Shown: positions 34,901 to 44,412, counted from the first letter of the stretch. The stretch: DNA of 64,000 nucleotides from Sphaerolaimus hirsutus (GCA_964036195.1 OZ038453.1:17211206-17275205), one strand, 5' to 3'. The notes: generated by a model not told the origin, from the letters alone. A program made the numbers and translations.

Positions 34901-37900
34901 ATGCGGACAGCGACACCGACAGTGCTGTGGAAGCCAAGGTTGCGTGCGTCATTTTCTAGGCTTGTTTGTTAGCAGCCTGCACTTTGTGTGGTGACAAGAC
35001 AAGTTTCAATGACAAAGTGACTTTCTAGTAACGACGCGTGTAACATGTGACAGAATGTTTTTTCAATATTTACAAAATCTTTTTTTCTAATTTTTTTTAT
35101 TGTCACCAAGTTTTCCGTTGCAACTTTCTTATCGCTTTCAACTTAAAACATCACTTGGCACTGTGTCAATGTGCAAAACGATGAATCGTGGTCACAAGAA
35201 TTCACGTCAAAATTCACACGCCCCTCAAACTGCGCAGAGAGTGCGCTTCAGCCCGTCCAGCCAGGCGCAGTGCGACGGCGACATCGCGTCGCGCACGCCC
35301 AGAGGGAAGCGACGCGTGCTGCGACGTTCGCTCAAGTCTGCGATGGATAGAAACTGCAGCCGCAGCGCAGACAGCAAGGCGGCGCCAGGCACGCAGTTCA
35401 ATTTCGCCAAGTTTGCCTCACCGCGCACTATGAGATTGGTCAAGCAGGTGGGTGCATTTCTTTAAATTTTACTCAATTCAGTTAATTTTCACTTTATTTT
35501 GACCCATTTTCACCTATTGGGCTGTCGGGAAAGTTCGTTCCGTCTTCCCTTGGATGGTCGGGGATTGTGAGTTTTGAGTCGGTTTATATAAGCTGGAATT
35601 ACCGCTCAACGTAAAATTCAAAAATAAAAGTTTACCGCGAAATTGATTACATAAAAGTGGATGATAATACATATATCCTACTTTATGTTTCCAGCCGATT
35701 TTACATTGAAATTTCATCGAAAAATCGAAAACCACGGAAACGCTGGATCGTGCACGTTGAGTTTTGAACATTATTGAGAGATAAATCAACACTGCATCGA
35801 CTTTTACGTAATCAATTTTGTGGTAAAAATTTGTGCTTGGATAAATTCCAGCTTATATACGCCGGCTGAATGCCCACTGATCGTCCAGGACGATCCAATG
35901 GGCGACGATCCTGAAACGGCACGAACTTTCCCGACAGACCAATATTTCAGCTATTCTTGACCTCCAAACAAAGATTTCGGAAAAACTGACACAATCTACC
36001 TACCGCAAATCCTCGAATAAGACCCCCCTCGAATAACACCTCCTTGAATAACTCCTCCCCTTGAATAACTCCCTCCCCTTGAATAACTCCCCCATGTTTG
36101 AGAGGTGAGGAAAAAATGACTCCCCCCCTCGAGTTACTCCCCCTTTTGAACAACTCCCCCTTCTGTATGTCAAGGATATAATACAAAAATACATTAGAAT
36201 ATTAGCGTACGGCAGCGACTGCAGATACATGATGTGTATGCGGTGTATACGCATCATTATGTTTTTTGTTGGACAATTAAATACCTTAATTACATGAGTT
36301 GACAGACTGCGCCCATACAATCAATTCAGTCCAATTTTCTGAGGAAAAAATAACTCCACCCTTGAATAAGTCCCCCCTCGAAAACCTCTGACGAAATAAT
36401 AACTCCCCTGGGGTCTTATTCGAGGATTTAGGGTAGTTTTATCAACATTTTCCGTAAACCACACTGCACCATCCACCCATTTACATACACCTAAACTGCC
36501 TTGCTTCATTGCAGGCGAGCAGTCAGGCCAGTGCAGAGTGTCCAGAAAGTGTCAGTGGACCCGCTGCAGATTCTGGCACTGTGCCAACTGAAGTGACCCA
36601 ACCAGCAGCTGCCATGTCAGTGGAAACGAACCAGGTTGTGGATGAAGTGGCCATGGATGAACGTTGTGCGGACACCTCTAATTCAACTGATTCTGCTGTG
36701 GATGAGCCGGTTTCAGTTGGTTTTTGTTATTAATTTAGCTTTTGGTTGGATTGTACCTAGGGTGTCAATTTTCCGTTTTCCGCTTTCCGCAGGCAAATTT
36801 TTGTCCGTTTCCGTTTTCCGGCTGCTAATTTTTTTTTCCGTTTCCGTTTTTCCGGCTCATTTTCCATTTTCCGGCTAAAATTTCAGTTTTTCCGCCTTTT
36901 TTCCGTTTTCCGGCTCAATTGTCTGTTGTTCCAACTTTATTCCATTTTCTGACTCAATTCTCTGTTTTCTGTTTCAGCCAAACTGGTAAACATGCATGCA
37001 GGTTCTCAATTGTGTGAATTGTTTCTATTTCTAGCAAGATTTCTGCAAATTTTTTGATTTCTGGATAAAATTTTTATCGGTTTCCGGCAAAATTTCAACA
37101 AATTTTTTCCGTTTCCGGCATAATTTCAGCAAATTTTTCCGTTTCTGTTTCCGTTTTCCGGCCTTTCATTTTTCCGTTTTCCGGCAGGTGCAAATTTTTT
37201 TCCGTTTCCGTTTTCCGGCAAGTGTAAATTTTTTTCCGTTTCCGTTTCCGTTTTCCGCCAAAAAGTTTTTGTTGACACCCTATAGTACCCGCAGGTTTTC
37301 AAAATACCGTTTATCCTTGAAGAAGACTCCAGGGGCGTTATTATTTCGTCAGAGGTTTTGGGGGGAGTTATTCAAGGGGGGAGTTATTTTTTCCTCAGAA
37401 CTTCCAGGAAAACTTTCACTTTATTCATTGTTTGTATGCATTCCGTCAACACATCTAATGCAGAAAATGACCAGTTCAACAAGAAAAACTGAAATAATTC
37501 ACACACAAACCAGCAAAAAACCATGTAGGTATGCATACTCTGCGTACACAAAATGTATCTGCTGTGTCGTCCCGGCCGTAGGCTAACATTCTTTTGTATT
37601 TTTCGTTTCACACACCAAACCCCATTTGCATTCGATCAATCAGCCCAGACATACCGTATTTCCTCGAAATACCCCCGGGGGGTGATTGTTTCATAGTGGT
37701 CCCGAGAGAGGGGGTTAAACGAGGGGGGGTTATTATTTCTCAAGAAATTTTTTGAAAGCCAAGTACGAAATAGTCGTCTGAAACGTACGCAGACGTCGAA
37801 AAATGCAACAAAAACCGCCATTTATAAGGTTCTGTAGACTAATATTAGTGTGTAGATGGTATGTACACTGTTCTAACGTGACACCGACATTGTTTTAACG

Positions 37901-39462
37901 TGTGTTCTGCAGTACACAGAACACAAACTGCAGTATTTGTCATGTACGTTCCCTTTACACTCAATTTGGGGGGGGGTGATTGTTTCATAGTGGTCGCGAG
38001 AGGGGGGGGGGGGTATTTCGAGGAAATACGGTAGCTTTATTTTTCTGTTTGTCTCGTTTTCATTTTTGTGTCTTGCTCATCGATCGTTTTACTCAGAGGG
38101 GGGACTTATTCAAGGGGGCGTTATTTTTTCTTCACCTGGCCAACAGGGGGGGGGATTATTCAAGGATATACGGTAAGTAAAAATTCATTATAATTCACCA
38201 AAAATTATACAGTTTTTCATCATAATATTTTGTTTTTACTATTTGTGGAATTCAGATGTGGATGAATTTTATTCGTCAAAACTATCGTAGGATTCTGCGC
38301 AAAGTATGCGCTCCACTCGGTATACATACATTTTGGTTAAAAACGCATGTAATCATACTGCTCACAGGAACAATCGCACTTGGCAGAAAGTGCAGCTGGC
38401 AGTGAAGAGGGCAGCATGTTCCCGTTGGTGACAGAGAGCAGTATAAGTTCTAGAGAGGTGTGTGCCCCGCCCGAAACTCGTAGTTCACCCAGAAAACAAG
38501 GCAAGGCGCCGTGCGAGTCCTTACGTGAGCCCGACACTGGGCACGAAACTGATGCTGGGTCTGGGCAGCTTGCCAACACCGAACACCAGCCGGTGGGCGT
38601 GCACCCATCTGGCAGTCCACCCGAGCCCGACACCGGCCACCAATCTGACAGTTTGCAAGCACCCGGTGTGCATGAATCCGACACAAGGGCAGAGAGTGTG
38701 GACCAAGTTGCAGCGAGTGTGGACCCAGTTGCAGAGACTGTTCCCCAACCAGATATCCAATGCGATCCGGCAGCCGAGCCCAGCACCGCGCACATATCTG
38801 ATGACACACCAGCCGGGGAGCCAGCGCCCTCTGAGCCGCATTCATCTGGTTGGTTCAGGCTTGCTGCCTGTTTGCCCCATCCCTCTGGTGTATTTTTGTG
38901 GGTGCCACATTCTTGGCACCTGGTGCAAATGACTAAACCACTTTCAATGACACGTCTGGAAAATTCCAACACCCATGTAAATATCTATATTTACTTTGAT
39001 TTACGAGCCTGTGCTGGTAGTCATCTAAACCCGCCAGTCATCTAGATCCACTACTCATCTCGACCCACTACACATCTATGTCGACGCATGCTACTCACTT
39101 ATACCCGCTAGTCATCTACGCCTATGTCAGGGGTATCTTGAATTTTGACCCTCCGTGGGGATTTTGTAATTCTCCCCACTGGCAATTCAGTAACCCTGCC
39201 TGGTTTGCGCCCTACCACGCATTTGCCATGCGCAGCAGCCGCGTGCGTGCCGACCGCTTGCGACGTGCAAAGCGGCAGCGACGCCCCCGTGAGCGGCGCG
39301 TGGCTGGCGACGCGACTCAGCGCGCTGGTGGACTCGGCGCTGGAGGGGGGCGCGCTGCACTCGGCCAGGCACATGAACGCCCTGCTGCAGCTGGCGCTCA
39401 CCTCCCCACAGCTCGACGCCGGCCTGGTCGCCTTGGCCAACGCGCTCGCCAGTTCGCGGTAG
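20830..39462 (+). CDS. RIF1: RIF1 homologue (telomere-associated protein RIF1-like)
   Basis: In animals RIF1 brings protein phosphatase 1 to chromatin to delay replication origins and acts with 53BP1 in double-strand break repair. I built these exons: 20830-20958, 21297-21450, 21637-21797, 21996-22182, 22836-22952, 23196-23826 (MITE-interrupted), 23979-24082, 24148-24334, 24667-24750, 25210-25419, 25706-25930, 26187-26442, 30161-30434, 30597-30732, 32658-32807, 33110-33189, 33535-33628, 33796-33848, 33925-33967, 34250-34466, 34829-34938, 35238-35447, 36515-36709, 38368-38848, 39236-39462. All phases agree, giving about 1,422 codons once the MITE is left out. Identity rests on the order: HEAT-like exons, FVPIAD...LTEHQKE, GILK, RVRF, C-terminal helices. 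Vertebrate RIF1 is longer (about 2,400 residues). The first exon may start at ATG 20,830 or after an AG at 20,856; N-terminal HEAT repeats were not found. Confidence 0.85.
22416..22809. mobile_element. MITE with GGCGCTACGCACACTGAAGCC ends in a RIF1 intron
   Basis: More than 40 bp at the left (GGCGCTACGCACACTGAAGC, CGAAATATTCGGCATACG) are repeated inverted at the right, ending GCTTCAGTGTGCGTAGCGCC. The flanks are TAT and TAT, a possible 3-bp duplication. The interior repeats ATTCGGCA and GACGAATTCGGACGAATT words. It sits 26 bp before the exon at 22,836. Confidence 0.8.
23196..23826 (+). CDS. RIF1: RIF1 exon interrupted by a hAT-type MITE
   Basis: The exon opens after TTTTGAG with DLYRDSPTIIW (23,196-23,229), is broken by a 438-bp MITE, and resumes at 23,676 with TPPYYHCAITNCIKVSVA (preceded by the duplicated CTCTGGAC). 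Joining across the MITE and one copy of the 8-bp duplication restores one frame with matching phases on both sides. The MITE itself has in-frame stops (for example TAG near 23,362). The 3' boundary is either 23,811 or 23,826; both keep phase 0. This allele would be truncated unless the insertion is spliced out, is heterozygous or is an assembly mix of haplotypes. Confidence 0.65.
23230..23667. mobile_element. hAT-type MITE inside a RIF1 exon
   Basis: The ends CAGGGACGTAGCCAGG and CCTGGCTACGTCCTTG are inverted. The flanks ATCTGGAC (23,222-23,229) and CTCTGGAC (23,668-23,675) match at seven of eight bases. GGCGCC palindromes and AATGCGCGCTTGCGCGCAAA are present as in the other copies. No AG lies near its right end, so simple removal as an intron is not obvious. 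Confidence 0.88.
23979..26442 (+). CDS. RIF1: RIF1 exons 7-12: end of HEAT domain and AT-hook-like motif
   Basis: Six exons continue the helical domain (for example FLHIYEHLYKVILQIE, PGEDLEWVWPKSEFGKLLVL) and agree in phase. The exon at 26,187 encodes EPKKRGRPPAKRPG (core codons 26,262-26,282), an AT-hook-like basic GRP motif, in a linker where human RIF1 also has a Lys/Pro-rich segment before the last helices. Whether it binds DNA here is inference. The intron between 24,750 and 25,210 contains a TACCGTAT-type element. Confidence 0.75.
24841..25063. repeat. TTGCTCGAATGATCCCC inverted element in a RIF1 intron
   Basis: CGTATTTGCTCGAATGATCC on the left is inverted as GGATTATTCAAGCAAATACG on the right; the ends are degenerate members of the TACCGTAT superfamily, with GGGTTATTATTTCGTC inside. 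Confidence 0.65.
28082..28684 (-). CDS. Second open reading frame of the Harbinger element, 3' exons
   Basis: Three phase-0 exons on the minus strand (28,634-28,684, 28,356-28,466, 28,082-28,177) have proper acceptors (CTCAG, TACAG, TACAG) and GTTTG donors. They read AIRQQAHRVSSAVQMEK, then SNHVEKVVDSGAPAAAPATP with an Ala/Pro run, then EPAVTAREKSGHSTEESISS to a stop. PIF/Harbinger elements usually carry a second gene encoding a Myb/SANT-like protein; this would be its low-complexity tail. No Myb domain was found upstream, so the assignment is inference from position only. Confidence 0.4.
28735..29204 (+). pseudogene. PIF/Harbinger transposase, C-terminal exons (DDE_Tnp_4/HARBI1-like)
   Basis: The first exon (28,735-28,983) follows TTCTTTTTCAG and reads LSRARRTVECVFGMLAARWR, the third-acidic-residue block of Harbinger DDE nucleases (the Glu codon is 28,760-28,762), then CVLHNWLQ, the usual family ending. 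A phase-0 intron leads to a second exon (29,043-29,204) ending WMKEGDGRVPWINWRDC and TGA. The two catalytic Asp residues should lie upstream, but no matching exon was found between 26,602 and 28,720, so the gene is probably 5'-truncated. The cleanly open frame suggests recent activity or recruited sequence. Confidence 0.82.
30161..30732 (+). CDS. RIF1: RIF1 exons 13-14
   Basis: The exon after the Harbinger element begins with the second and third bases of the split Ala codon and reads through RTKLEFVRVWNKLFGQTLAL, which lines up with the IRKQSAQFWNATFAKVMML helix that closes the HEAT domain in human RIF1. The next exon (30,597-30,732) is preceded by a C run plus CTTCAG and encodes a Ser/Pro/Asp-rich start of the disordered middle. 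Confidence 0.78.
31068..32645. mobile_element. Long fold-back element in a RIF1 intron
   Basis: The left arm (31,068-31,462, resuming 31,881-31,942) and right arm (about 32,065-32,645) are inverted copies; for example TACACCCATGTTCACATGGG and CCATGTGAACACCCATGTAC near the ends, TTTTGGGTTGTATCAAAAGA against TCTTTTGATACAACCCAAAA inside. The right arm is longer, so the left has an internal deletion near 31,215. A hAT MITE is nested in the left arm. The right end stops about 12 bp before the RIF1 exon at 32,658. Confidence 0.8.
31463..31880. mobile_element. hAT-type MITE nested in the fold-back element
   Basis: The ends CAGGGACGTATCCAGG and CCTGGATACGGCCTTG are flanked by a perfect 8-bp duplication GGACAGTT. 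The sequence is otherwise like the 23,230 copy, with AATGCGCGCTTGCGCGCATA. It must be younger than the fold-back it splits. Confidence 0.92.
32658..33967 (+). CDS. RIF1: RIF1 exons 15-19 with the conserved FVPI/LTEHQKE block
   Basis: The exon at 33,110 reads EFVPIADIQNQRKYLTEHQ then KEKIRRR, and continues after the next splice as DVASPYVPLASEQSQ. The human equivalent is FVFIP...LTDHQKEVLKTKRCDIPAMY...DVSQ, one of the best-conserved parts of RIF1 outside the HEAT repeats and the strongest evidence for identity. Two small exons (33,796-33,848 and 33,925-33,967) are needed to keep phase (2, then 0) before the next large exon. Confidence 0.82.
34250..34938 (+). CDS. RIF1: RIF1 exons 20-21 with the GILK (SILK-type) PP1 motif
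   Basis: The exon 34,250-34,466 is Ser/Asp/Pro-rich and ends TPRGILKYF; GILK (34,448-34,459) fits the [GS]IL[KR] phosphatase-1 docking consensus, which lies just before RVxF in metazoan RIF1. The next exon (34,829-34,938) starts with the split Gly codon and encodes a Lys/Arg/Asp linker, PKRHADSDTDSAVEAK. Confidence 0.82.
35238..35447 (+). CDS. RIF1: RIF1 exon 22 with the RVRF PP1 motif
   Basis: The exon opens directly with RVRFSPSSQ (codons 35,238-35,264), preceded across the splice by VEAK; RVxF next to basic residues is the main phosphatase-1 binding site, equal to RRVSFADP in human RIF1. It continues with RTPRGKRRVLRRSLKSAMDR, a basic Ser-rich patch that might be phosphorylated to control PP1 binding (inference). 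SILK and RVxF are separated by about 41 residues here. Confidence 0.82.
36002..36436. repeat. Inverted element with CCTCGAATAAGACCCC ends in a RIF1 intron
   Basis: TACCGCAAATCCTCGAATAA on the left is inverted as TTATTCGAGGATTTAGGGTA on the right. Between are repeated CTTGAATAACTCCCCC words. The ends match the 2,453-2,787 copy. Confidence 0.75.
36515..36709 (+). CDS. RIF1: RIF1 exon 23, acidic Ser/Thr-rich
   Basis: The exon follows CTTCATTGCAG and encodes a disordered stretch rich in Ser, Glu and Val (ASSQASAECPESVSGPAADS). To keep phase 0 with the next exon it should end at 36,709 (GAGCCG|GTTTCA) or 36,715 rather than at the phase-1 site 36,719. Confidence 0.6.
36758..37282. mobile_element. 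CGGAAA word-array element in a RIF1 intron
   Basis: TAGGGTGTCAATTTTCCGTT at the left and GTTGACACCCTA at the right bound a TTTCCGTTTTCCGG array. The flanks ATTGTACC and ATAGTACC (after CCCT) agree at seven of eight bases, which points to hAT-like insertion. Confidence 0.82.
37301..38173. repeat. Cluster of TACCGTAT-family elements in a RIF1 intron
   Basis: Pieces of two element types are interleaved: AAATACCGTTTATCCTTGAA at 37,301 pairs with GGATTATTCAAGGATATACG at 38,150, and between them TACCGTATTTCCTCGAAATA (37,652) pairs with GGTATTTCGAGGAAATACGG (38,013). One has inserted into the other. 37,400-37,640 resembles 61,080-61,330 closely, so both pieces share a longer ancestral element. Confidence 0.65.
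38368..38848 (+). CDS. RIF1: RIF1 exon 24, disordered acidic repeats
   Basis: A 481-bp exon after TGCTCACAG encodes a Ser/Glu/Pro-rich segment with loose internal repeats (LREPDTGHETDAGS, PPEPDTGHQSDSLQ; ESVDQVAA, SVDPVAET). It ends in a split Gly codon (phase 1) that fits the next exon. Such low-complexity acidic regions are usual between the PP1 motifs and the C-terminus in some RIF1 proteins, but there is no family-specific motif in this exon itself. Confidence 0.65.
39236..39462 (+). CDS. RIF1: RIF1 last exon, C-terminal helical segment
   Basis: The exon completes a split Ala codon after ATGCGCAG and ends ANALASSR and TAG. It encodes two amphipathic helices (WLATRLSALVDSALEGGALH; MNALLQLALTSPQLDAGL), similar in kind and position to the short helical C-terminal region of vertebrate RIF1. 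A repeat scar (GGGGTATCTTGAATTTTGAC at 39,128) lies in the intron just upstream. No clear polyadenylation signal was seen in the next 200 bases. Confidence 0.7.
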
Positions 39463-39759
39463 GTGCTGTGTTGTTCTTTTGTATTTAGCTGGAGACATGC
39501 TAATGTTTGCTACTCGATTATCTCGGTTATCGATCGACACAGTTGTGAAAGTTAATTTTTGTAGTTTTTGTCATTGTGAACGTGTACACGTTTTGGAACA
39601 TCGCCCGCTTGCTTATATTGTAGGATTACTTTGGTCATTTGTAAAGTGTTGCGCATGTGTAAACATTCGTGCAAAGTATATTTTTGAATAAGGCTAGAAG
39701 TAGAAAGGTATAGATACGTAGGTGGTAATGGTTCTACTTTAACAGAGCTTGTTGTTAAT

Positions 39760-42700
39760 GGGCCTCCACACGCTAGTTGACATCGCATTTCAGAGTCAAC
39801 TCAGAGTCAACTAGTGTTTCAGTTGACGCAATCACTCACCACTTGACTTTTTTAAAAGAGCATACGCGTTAACCCATATTTTTGGCATTTAGCTCATGTA
39901 TTTCATTGAAAAAGTCAACTGGAAAAATCCATTCTCAGAAACGAGTTGACCCTGCTTTCTACGATGCAGTTTGTGTGATTTAAAGAGTGTTATGTGATAG
40001 ACCATAATTAATCTGATTTTTTGACACCTAATTATCATATATTGTGTGAAGCATAACCAAATGAAAAATTATTTGCATGTTCCATATTCAAAATTTTTTT
40101 ATTGTTTACATGTGTGAATGCTTGTTAATTAGATAGTTGTTTCATGTACTATAAATGTCTGTGAATTTTTCTGTACTAATTCTCATTCGTAATAAATTTT
40201 TTTGAAAGAATAAAAAATCTTTTTCTTTAAACGGAAATTTATTTTTCATTGCGCAACACGGAATCACATCATAATGCCAACATAACCAAATGAAAGGCAA
40301 AATAAACGCGAACACAGCAGTATTTTTTTTGAAAGAATCACATAACACAAAAGAAAGATATGAATTTTTCAATATTTCAAACTTCAATAATTTTAAAAAG
40401 TTTTCCTGGCAAGTTATGACAGCACTGAATGTGAAATTTGATATACTAAAACTATTGAAGAAAGTAACACAAGAAATTTCAAAAAACGGCAGCTTTTTCA
40501 ATTTTTAACACCTAAATATCTAACTCTGAAAAAAATTGATGAGTTGACACTGACAGTTTACGAAAATATGTCAACTGATTCATTTCACCTAGAAATGGAT
40601 CAGTTGACATAACGTTTAAATCTGACTCATTAACTCAGAAATCTTACCAGTATACAGTATTTTTTTGTATAAAAAAACATAATTAATTAACATAAAAAAT
40701 TAAATTAAATAAGGAAAATTTAATTGAAATATAAATAAAAAAGTTATAAAAATAGGAAGAAAAAAATAAAAATAAAAATGAAAAAATTCATAAATAAAAA
40801 GTAATTATAATATGAAATAATAATAAAAATTATAAAATTCAAGTAAAAATATAAAAAAATTAGTAAAAATTAAAATGAAAACAATAAAATTTATAAAAAA
40901 AATAAAAATGATTGAAAAATAAAAAATAGATAAAATACCCATGAAAATAAATATAATAAAACTTTAAGAAAAAAAAAATTTCTAAAATGGACATTAAAAT
41001 ATAAGTAAAAACATTTAAACAAATAAAAACATAAAATTTAAATAAAAATAAAAATAATTTAAAAAAAATAATAATAATATAGCAAAAAATATAAGTGTAA
41101 AAATAAATTTAAGGATGCACATACTGCACACACAAATCAGCACTTGCAGAAATGAACAGAATCACCAAGTAGTGTCCCTTGTGATAGTAATATCTGGTGC
41201 AGCTGCCTCTGCATCAACAAAATCAGAACATTAATATTGAAAAGCATTGTTTACTGAACACATGAAGTGTAGAAAAAAATTTGAAGTTGACAAAATGTCT
41301 ATGTAGCTTATGTCAATATGCGTATGCACTCATAGTATACAAAAAACGCGATGTCAACTGACTTGGAAATTTTGAACAAAAAAAATTCTCACACTTTTTT
41401 GAACTGTTCCTTTGCAAAAAGTTCTTCTATGAAAGATGCGCATTCTTTTTCTCTATGTGTACCTAAAATTTCGTATAAATAGAATGTAAATTGGATAAAT
41501 AAAGTTACTTTTGGAAAGTCGGCGAGCGCTGAGTCAACTGCCGGAAATACGCACTTTTGCATACGTTTTTTGACGTTTTCATACGATTTTGGGTACTTGA
41601 CATCGTATGCACAACACTTGTGTCAACTGAAATGAAAAAAAACGTATACTCGCGTACGCAGCGTACACTTTCAGCTCAGTTGACATTTTCGATCATGATT
41701 TTCACTTTTATTGAAACTTTTGAAACAGCCAAAAAGTCAATTCAATGAACACTGTAAATGAAAATGTCAACTGCAAATGTAAACACAGATTAGTTGACAT
41801 TTACGGTTGCATGTTGTCATTTATGTTGCTTATAGTTATATTTATAGATTGAAAATGTCAACTTATATAAGTTTGAGTGTGTGTGTAAGTGGTTGGCTCC
41901 ACCTCATAATTGAAAAATAGGGCCCACACAGGCTAGTTGACATCGACACCAAATGTAAAGTTCCAAACCAAACTGATCCCCATTCAAAGCTCGCTTTCAG
42001 GAATTGAAAAGCAAGCTTTGGATTGGGACAGGAAACAGTTGACATTTTCTGTCGTTGTCAAGTAGCCTGTGTGGGGCATGGTAGTGAAGTAAACAATATA
42101 TAAGTTGACATTTTATAGACTAATCCATTCTTAACTCTATTGATACTTTCAGGAGAGTGGCAGCAGTGGGCGGTGTATGAAGTAAAATGGCTTGAATGTT
42201 TTCTGGAATTAGTGGTTTTGTTTGGTATTTTGCGATGATTTTTGAGTATTTTTGAATTTTTTGGAAAGATTTGAATGTGCTTGTTTTTATAATAATTTGG
42301 AAACTTTTTGTTTTGTTGTTAATAGTAAATAGATAGCAGATATGAATTCTTTGTTAGACACAAAAGTGCAACTTTTAAAGAAAAACTAAATTTTGAATTT
42401 TTTTACCTTGAATTTTCAAAATAAAAATTTCAAAAAGTTGTGTCAAAAGCTGTAAATGTTTTTTGAAAATATGCAAAAATGCAACAATTAAAGTTTTCAT
42501 GTTTGCTATTTTCAATCTCCAAATTGTTCAAGTTTAAAATGAATCTCCTCTTCTTTTTTTTTCTTACAAATTTTTTGATATGTAAAGATTATCTGGTTCA
42601 AAAAATTTTAAGTTGTCAGTCAACCCAAGTATTCTGTTGTTAAATTTTTATTTTATACACATTGTGTCTGGAAACAACAGTAAATTACATGAAATATAAA

Positions 42701-43212
42701 GCAACATTTAAAAGGCAACAATACATCACTATCACATGAAAAAATACATCACTATCACCACTTTCATCATTAACCTTTCAAGTTATCCTATTTTGGCAAT
42801 TCAAAATAAAAGTACTGCAAATTGTGTATGCGTATGCAAGAAAACATGAAAAAATACATCACTATCACCACATTTCATCATTAACTTTTTCACTTTTACA
42901 CTTTTGGCAATTCAAAAGGCATAAATTGTGTACGCGTACGCAAAAATTTGTATAAGTACGCAAAAAAACATACGCGTACGTTTTTCTGCGTTCGCGTATG
43001 CCAAAAAAACATACGCGTACGCAAAAAAACATACGCGTATGCTTTAGTTGACTCGGCCAGTGACACAAATATCTGTACTGCCCAAATTTACTAGTTGACA
43101 TTATCACTAGTGTGTACGTTGTCAACTAGAGTCAACTGAGAAAAATTTCAGTTGACTCTGAGTTGACATTTTACATGCGAAAAATGCGATGTCAACTAGC
43201 GTGTGGAGGCCC
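39760..43212. mobile_element. 3.45-kb non-coding Harbinger-like element
   Basis: GGGCCTCCACACGCTAGTTG plus ACATCGCATTT at the left are a perfect inverted match to the right end, and AAT stands on both sides (39,757-39,759; 43,213-43,215). The size is close to that of the transposase-bearing 26,602-30,082 element, and both carry GTCAACT and ACGCGTACGC subterminal words, but here the middle (40,660-41,110) is simple AT-rich (AAAAATAAAAAT) sequence with no transposase. A small MITE is nested at 41,918-42,077. Confidence 0.85.
41918..42077. mobile_element. Palindromic MITE nested in the 39,760 element
   Basis: GGGCCCACACAGGCTAGTTG faces GTCAAGTAGCCTGTGTGGGG; the internal GACACCAAATG/GACATTTTCTGTCG arms match the copy at 13,363. 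Confidence 0.75.
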
Positions 43213-43234
43213 AATGGGCGACGTCATATTCGCG

Positions 43235-43450
43235 GTGCACACACTAGTTGATACGTGTTTGTCAACTGGTCTGTGTCAACTCAGATTTCGGCTTCACCTG
43301 TTGCAGAGCGATCTTCCTGCATGTGTCGGTAATATTGATTTTTCGACATTGCCGTTGCATGTGCGTTTGGAGATCGCTCTGCAACACATGAAACGTAAAT
43401 CTGAGTCGACACAGGTTGATACACACCAGTCAACTAGTACGCGGGGTGCC
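43235..43450. mobile_element. Palindromic Harbinger-like MITE
   Basis: CACACACTAGTTGATACGTG at the left faces ACACACCAGTCAACTAGTAC at the right. An inner inverted pair, GTTGCAGAGCGATCT and GAGATCGCTCTGCAAC, forms a long stem. It lies only 22 bp from the end of the 39,760 element. Confidence 0.7.
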
Positions 43451-43779
43451 ATCGTTTTCTTTTGATTACATAATGAAAAAAATCCTGCTGTAACGAGTAA
43501 CAAATATTTCGAACTTATGGCATAATCTTGTTATTATTTGCTATTTTGTCGTGTCTTTTCAAATTTCTTGTTGTTGTTAAGCATTTTGTAATAATTTAAT
43601 GTGGAGTACACGATGTAAATATGTTCTCAGTTTGAAAACATTAGACATAAATTCCATACTACCGAGTAGGGTTTCATTCAGACTAGCTGGAGGTATTGAA
43701 GCGATGGGCGTGGTGTCTGTGTAAATGGAAAATGCCCTCATTGGCTTTGTAAATTGCACAGACACTATGGCCTATGGGC

Positions 43780-44412
43780 CAGGGGTCTCCTAGGGGGGGT
43801 TACCCCCTCCCAAACCACCCAGCTATCTATCTATCCCAGAGGCAGGGGTCTCGAATGGGGGGGTTACCCCCCCCAATCCGCCCAGCTATCTATCTATCCC
43901 GGAGGCCAAATTTTGGGCTACTACCCCCTAAACCCCCCCCCCCAAATCGCTCAGCTATCTACCTATCTTGAGCGATTTTTGATAAACTATACCGTAAATG
44001 CTCTAATAATACGACAGTCGTACTGTTTTTTTCAGCACATTTTTAGGTGTCGTACTATTGGAGATGTCGCATTATTAGAGAGTGTCGCATTATTGTTTTC
44101 GTCGAATCAACAACTTCTCGGCCAGTGAATAGTGGCGGTTGTGAGGCGGCTGGCGCCCTTGCGAACTGCCGAGCGACTCTTGTGAACTGCCGCCAGCCGC
44201 CGCTTTGTCCAAAAGCGCCGAATCCGCGGCTTCCGCAGATTGCCTTATCGTTACGGCGCTTTTTATTTTTATTTCTCAGGTGTCGCACTATTGAAGAGTG
44301 TCGCATTATTGGAGAGTGTCGGATTATTTTCACACAACGTGCCCAAACCTGTCGCACTATTGGAGATGTCGTATTATTGGAGACCTGTCGTATTATTAGA
44401 GCATTTACGGTA
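43780..44412. mobile_element. ATCTATC array followed by TAATACGAC word-array element
   Basis: 43,780-43,985 is ATCTATC-type sequence. From 43,989, TACCGTAAATGCTCTAATAA with ACGAC is inverted at the right end as GTCGTATTATTAGAGCATTT and ACGGTA, flanked by TA. The interior repeats TGTCGCATTATTGGAGA words. Its centre contains a short open frame on the minus strand (listed next). Confidence 0.8.
44098..44272 (-). pseudogene. Short open frame inside the TAATACGAC element
   Basis: The minus strand reads SAVTIRQSAEAADSALLDKA, a Gly/Ser/Gln stretch, then NRHYSLAEKLLIRRKQ and TAA. It is GC-rich and helix-forming, unlike the array around it. Tc1/mariner and pogo elements code for helix-turn-helix transposases that begin with similar basic helices, so this could be a remnant, but the match is too short to assign. 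Confidence 0.2.

Noticed and set aside
38337..38972. 211-codon minus-strand frame opposite RIF1 exon 24
   Set aside because: The plus strand reads as an acidic Ser-rich exon with matching splice phases at both ends; the antisense frame is its shadow.
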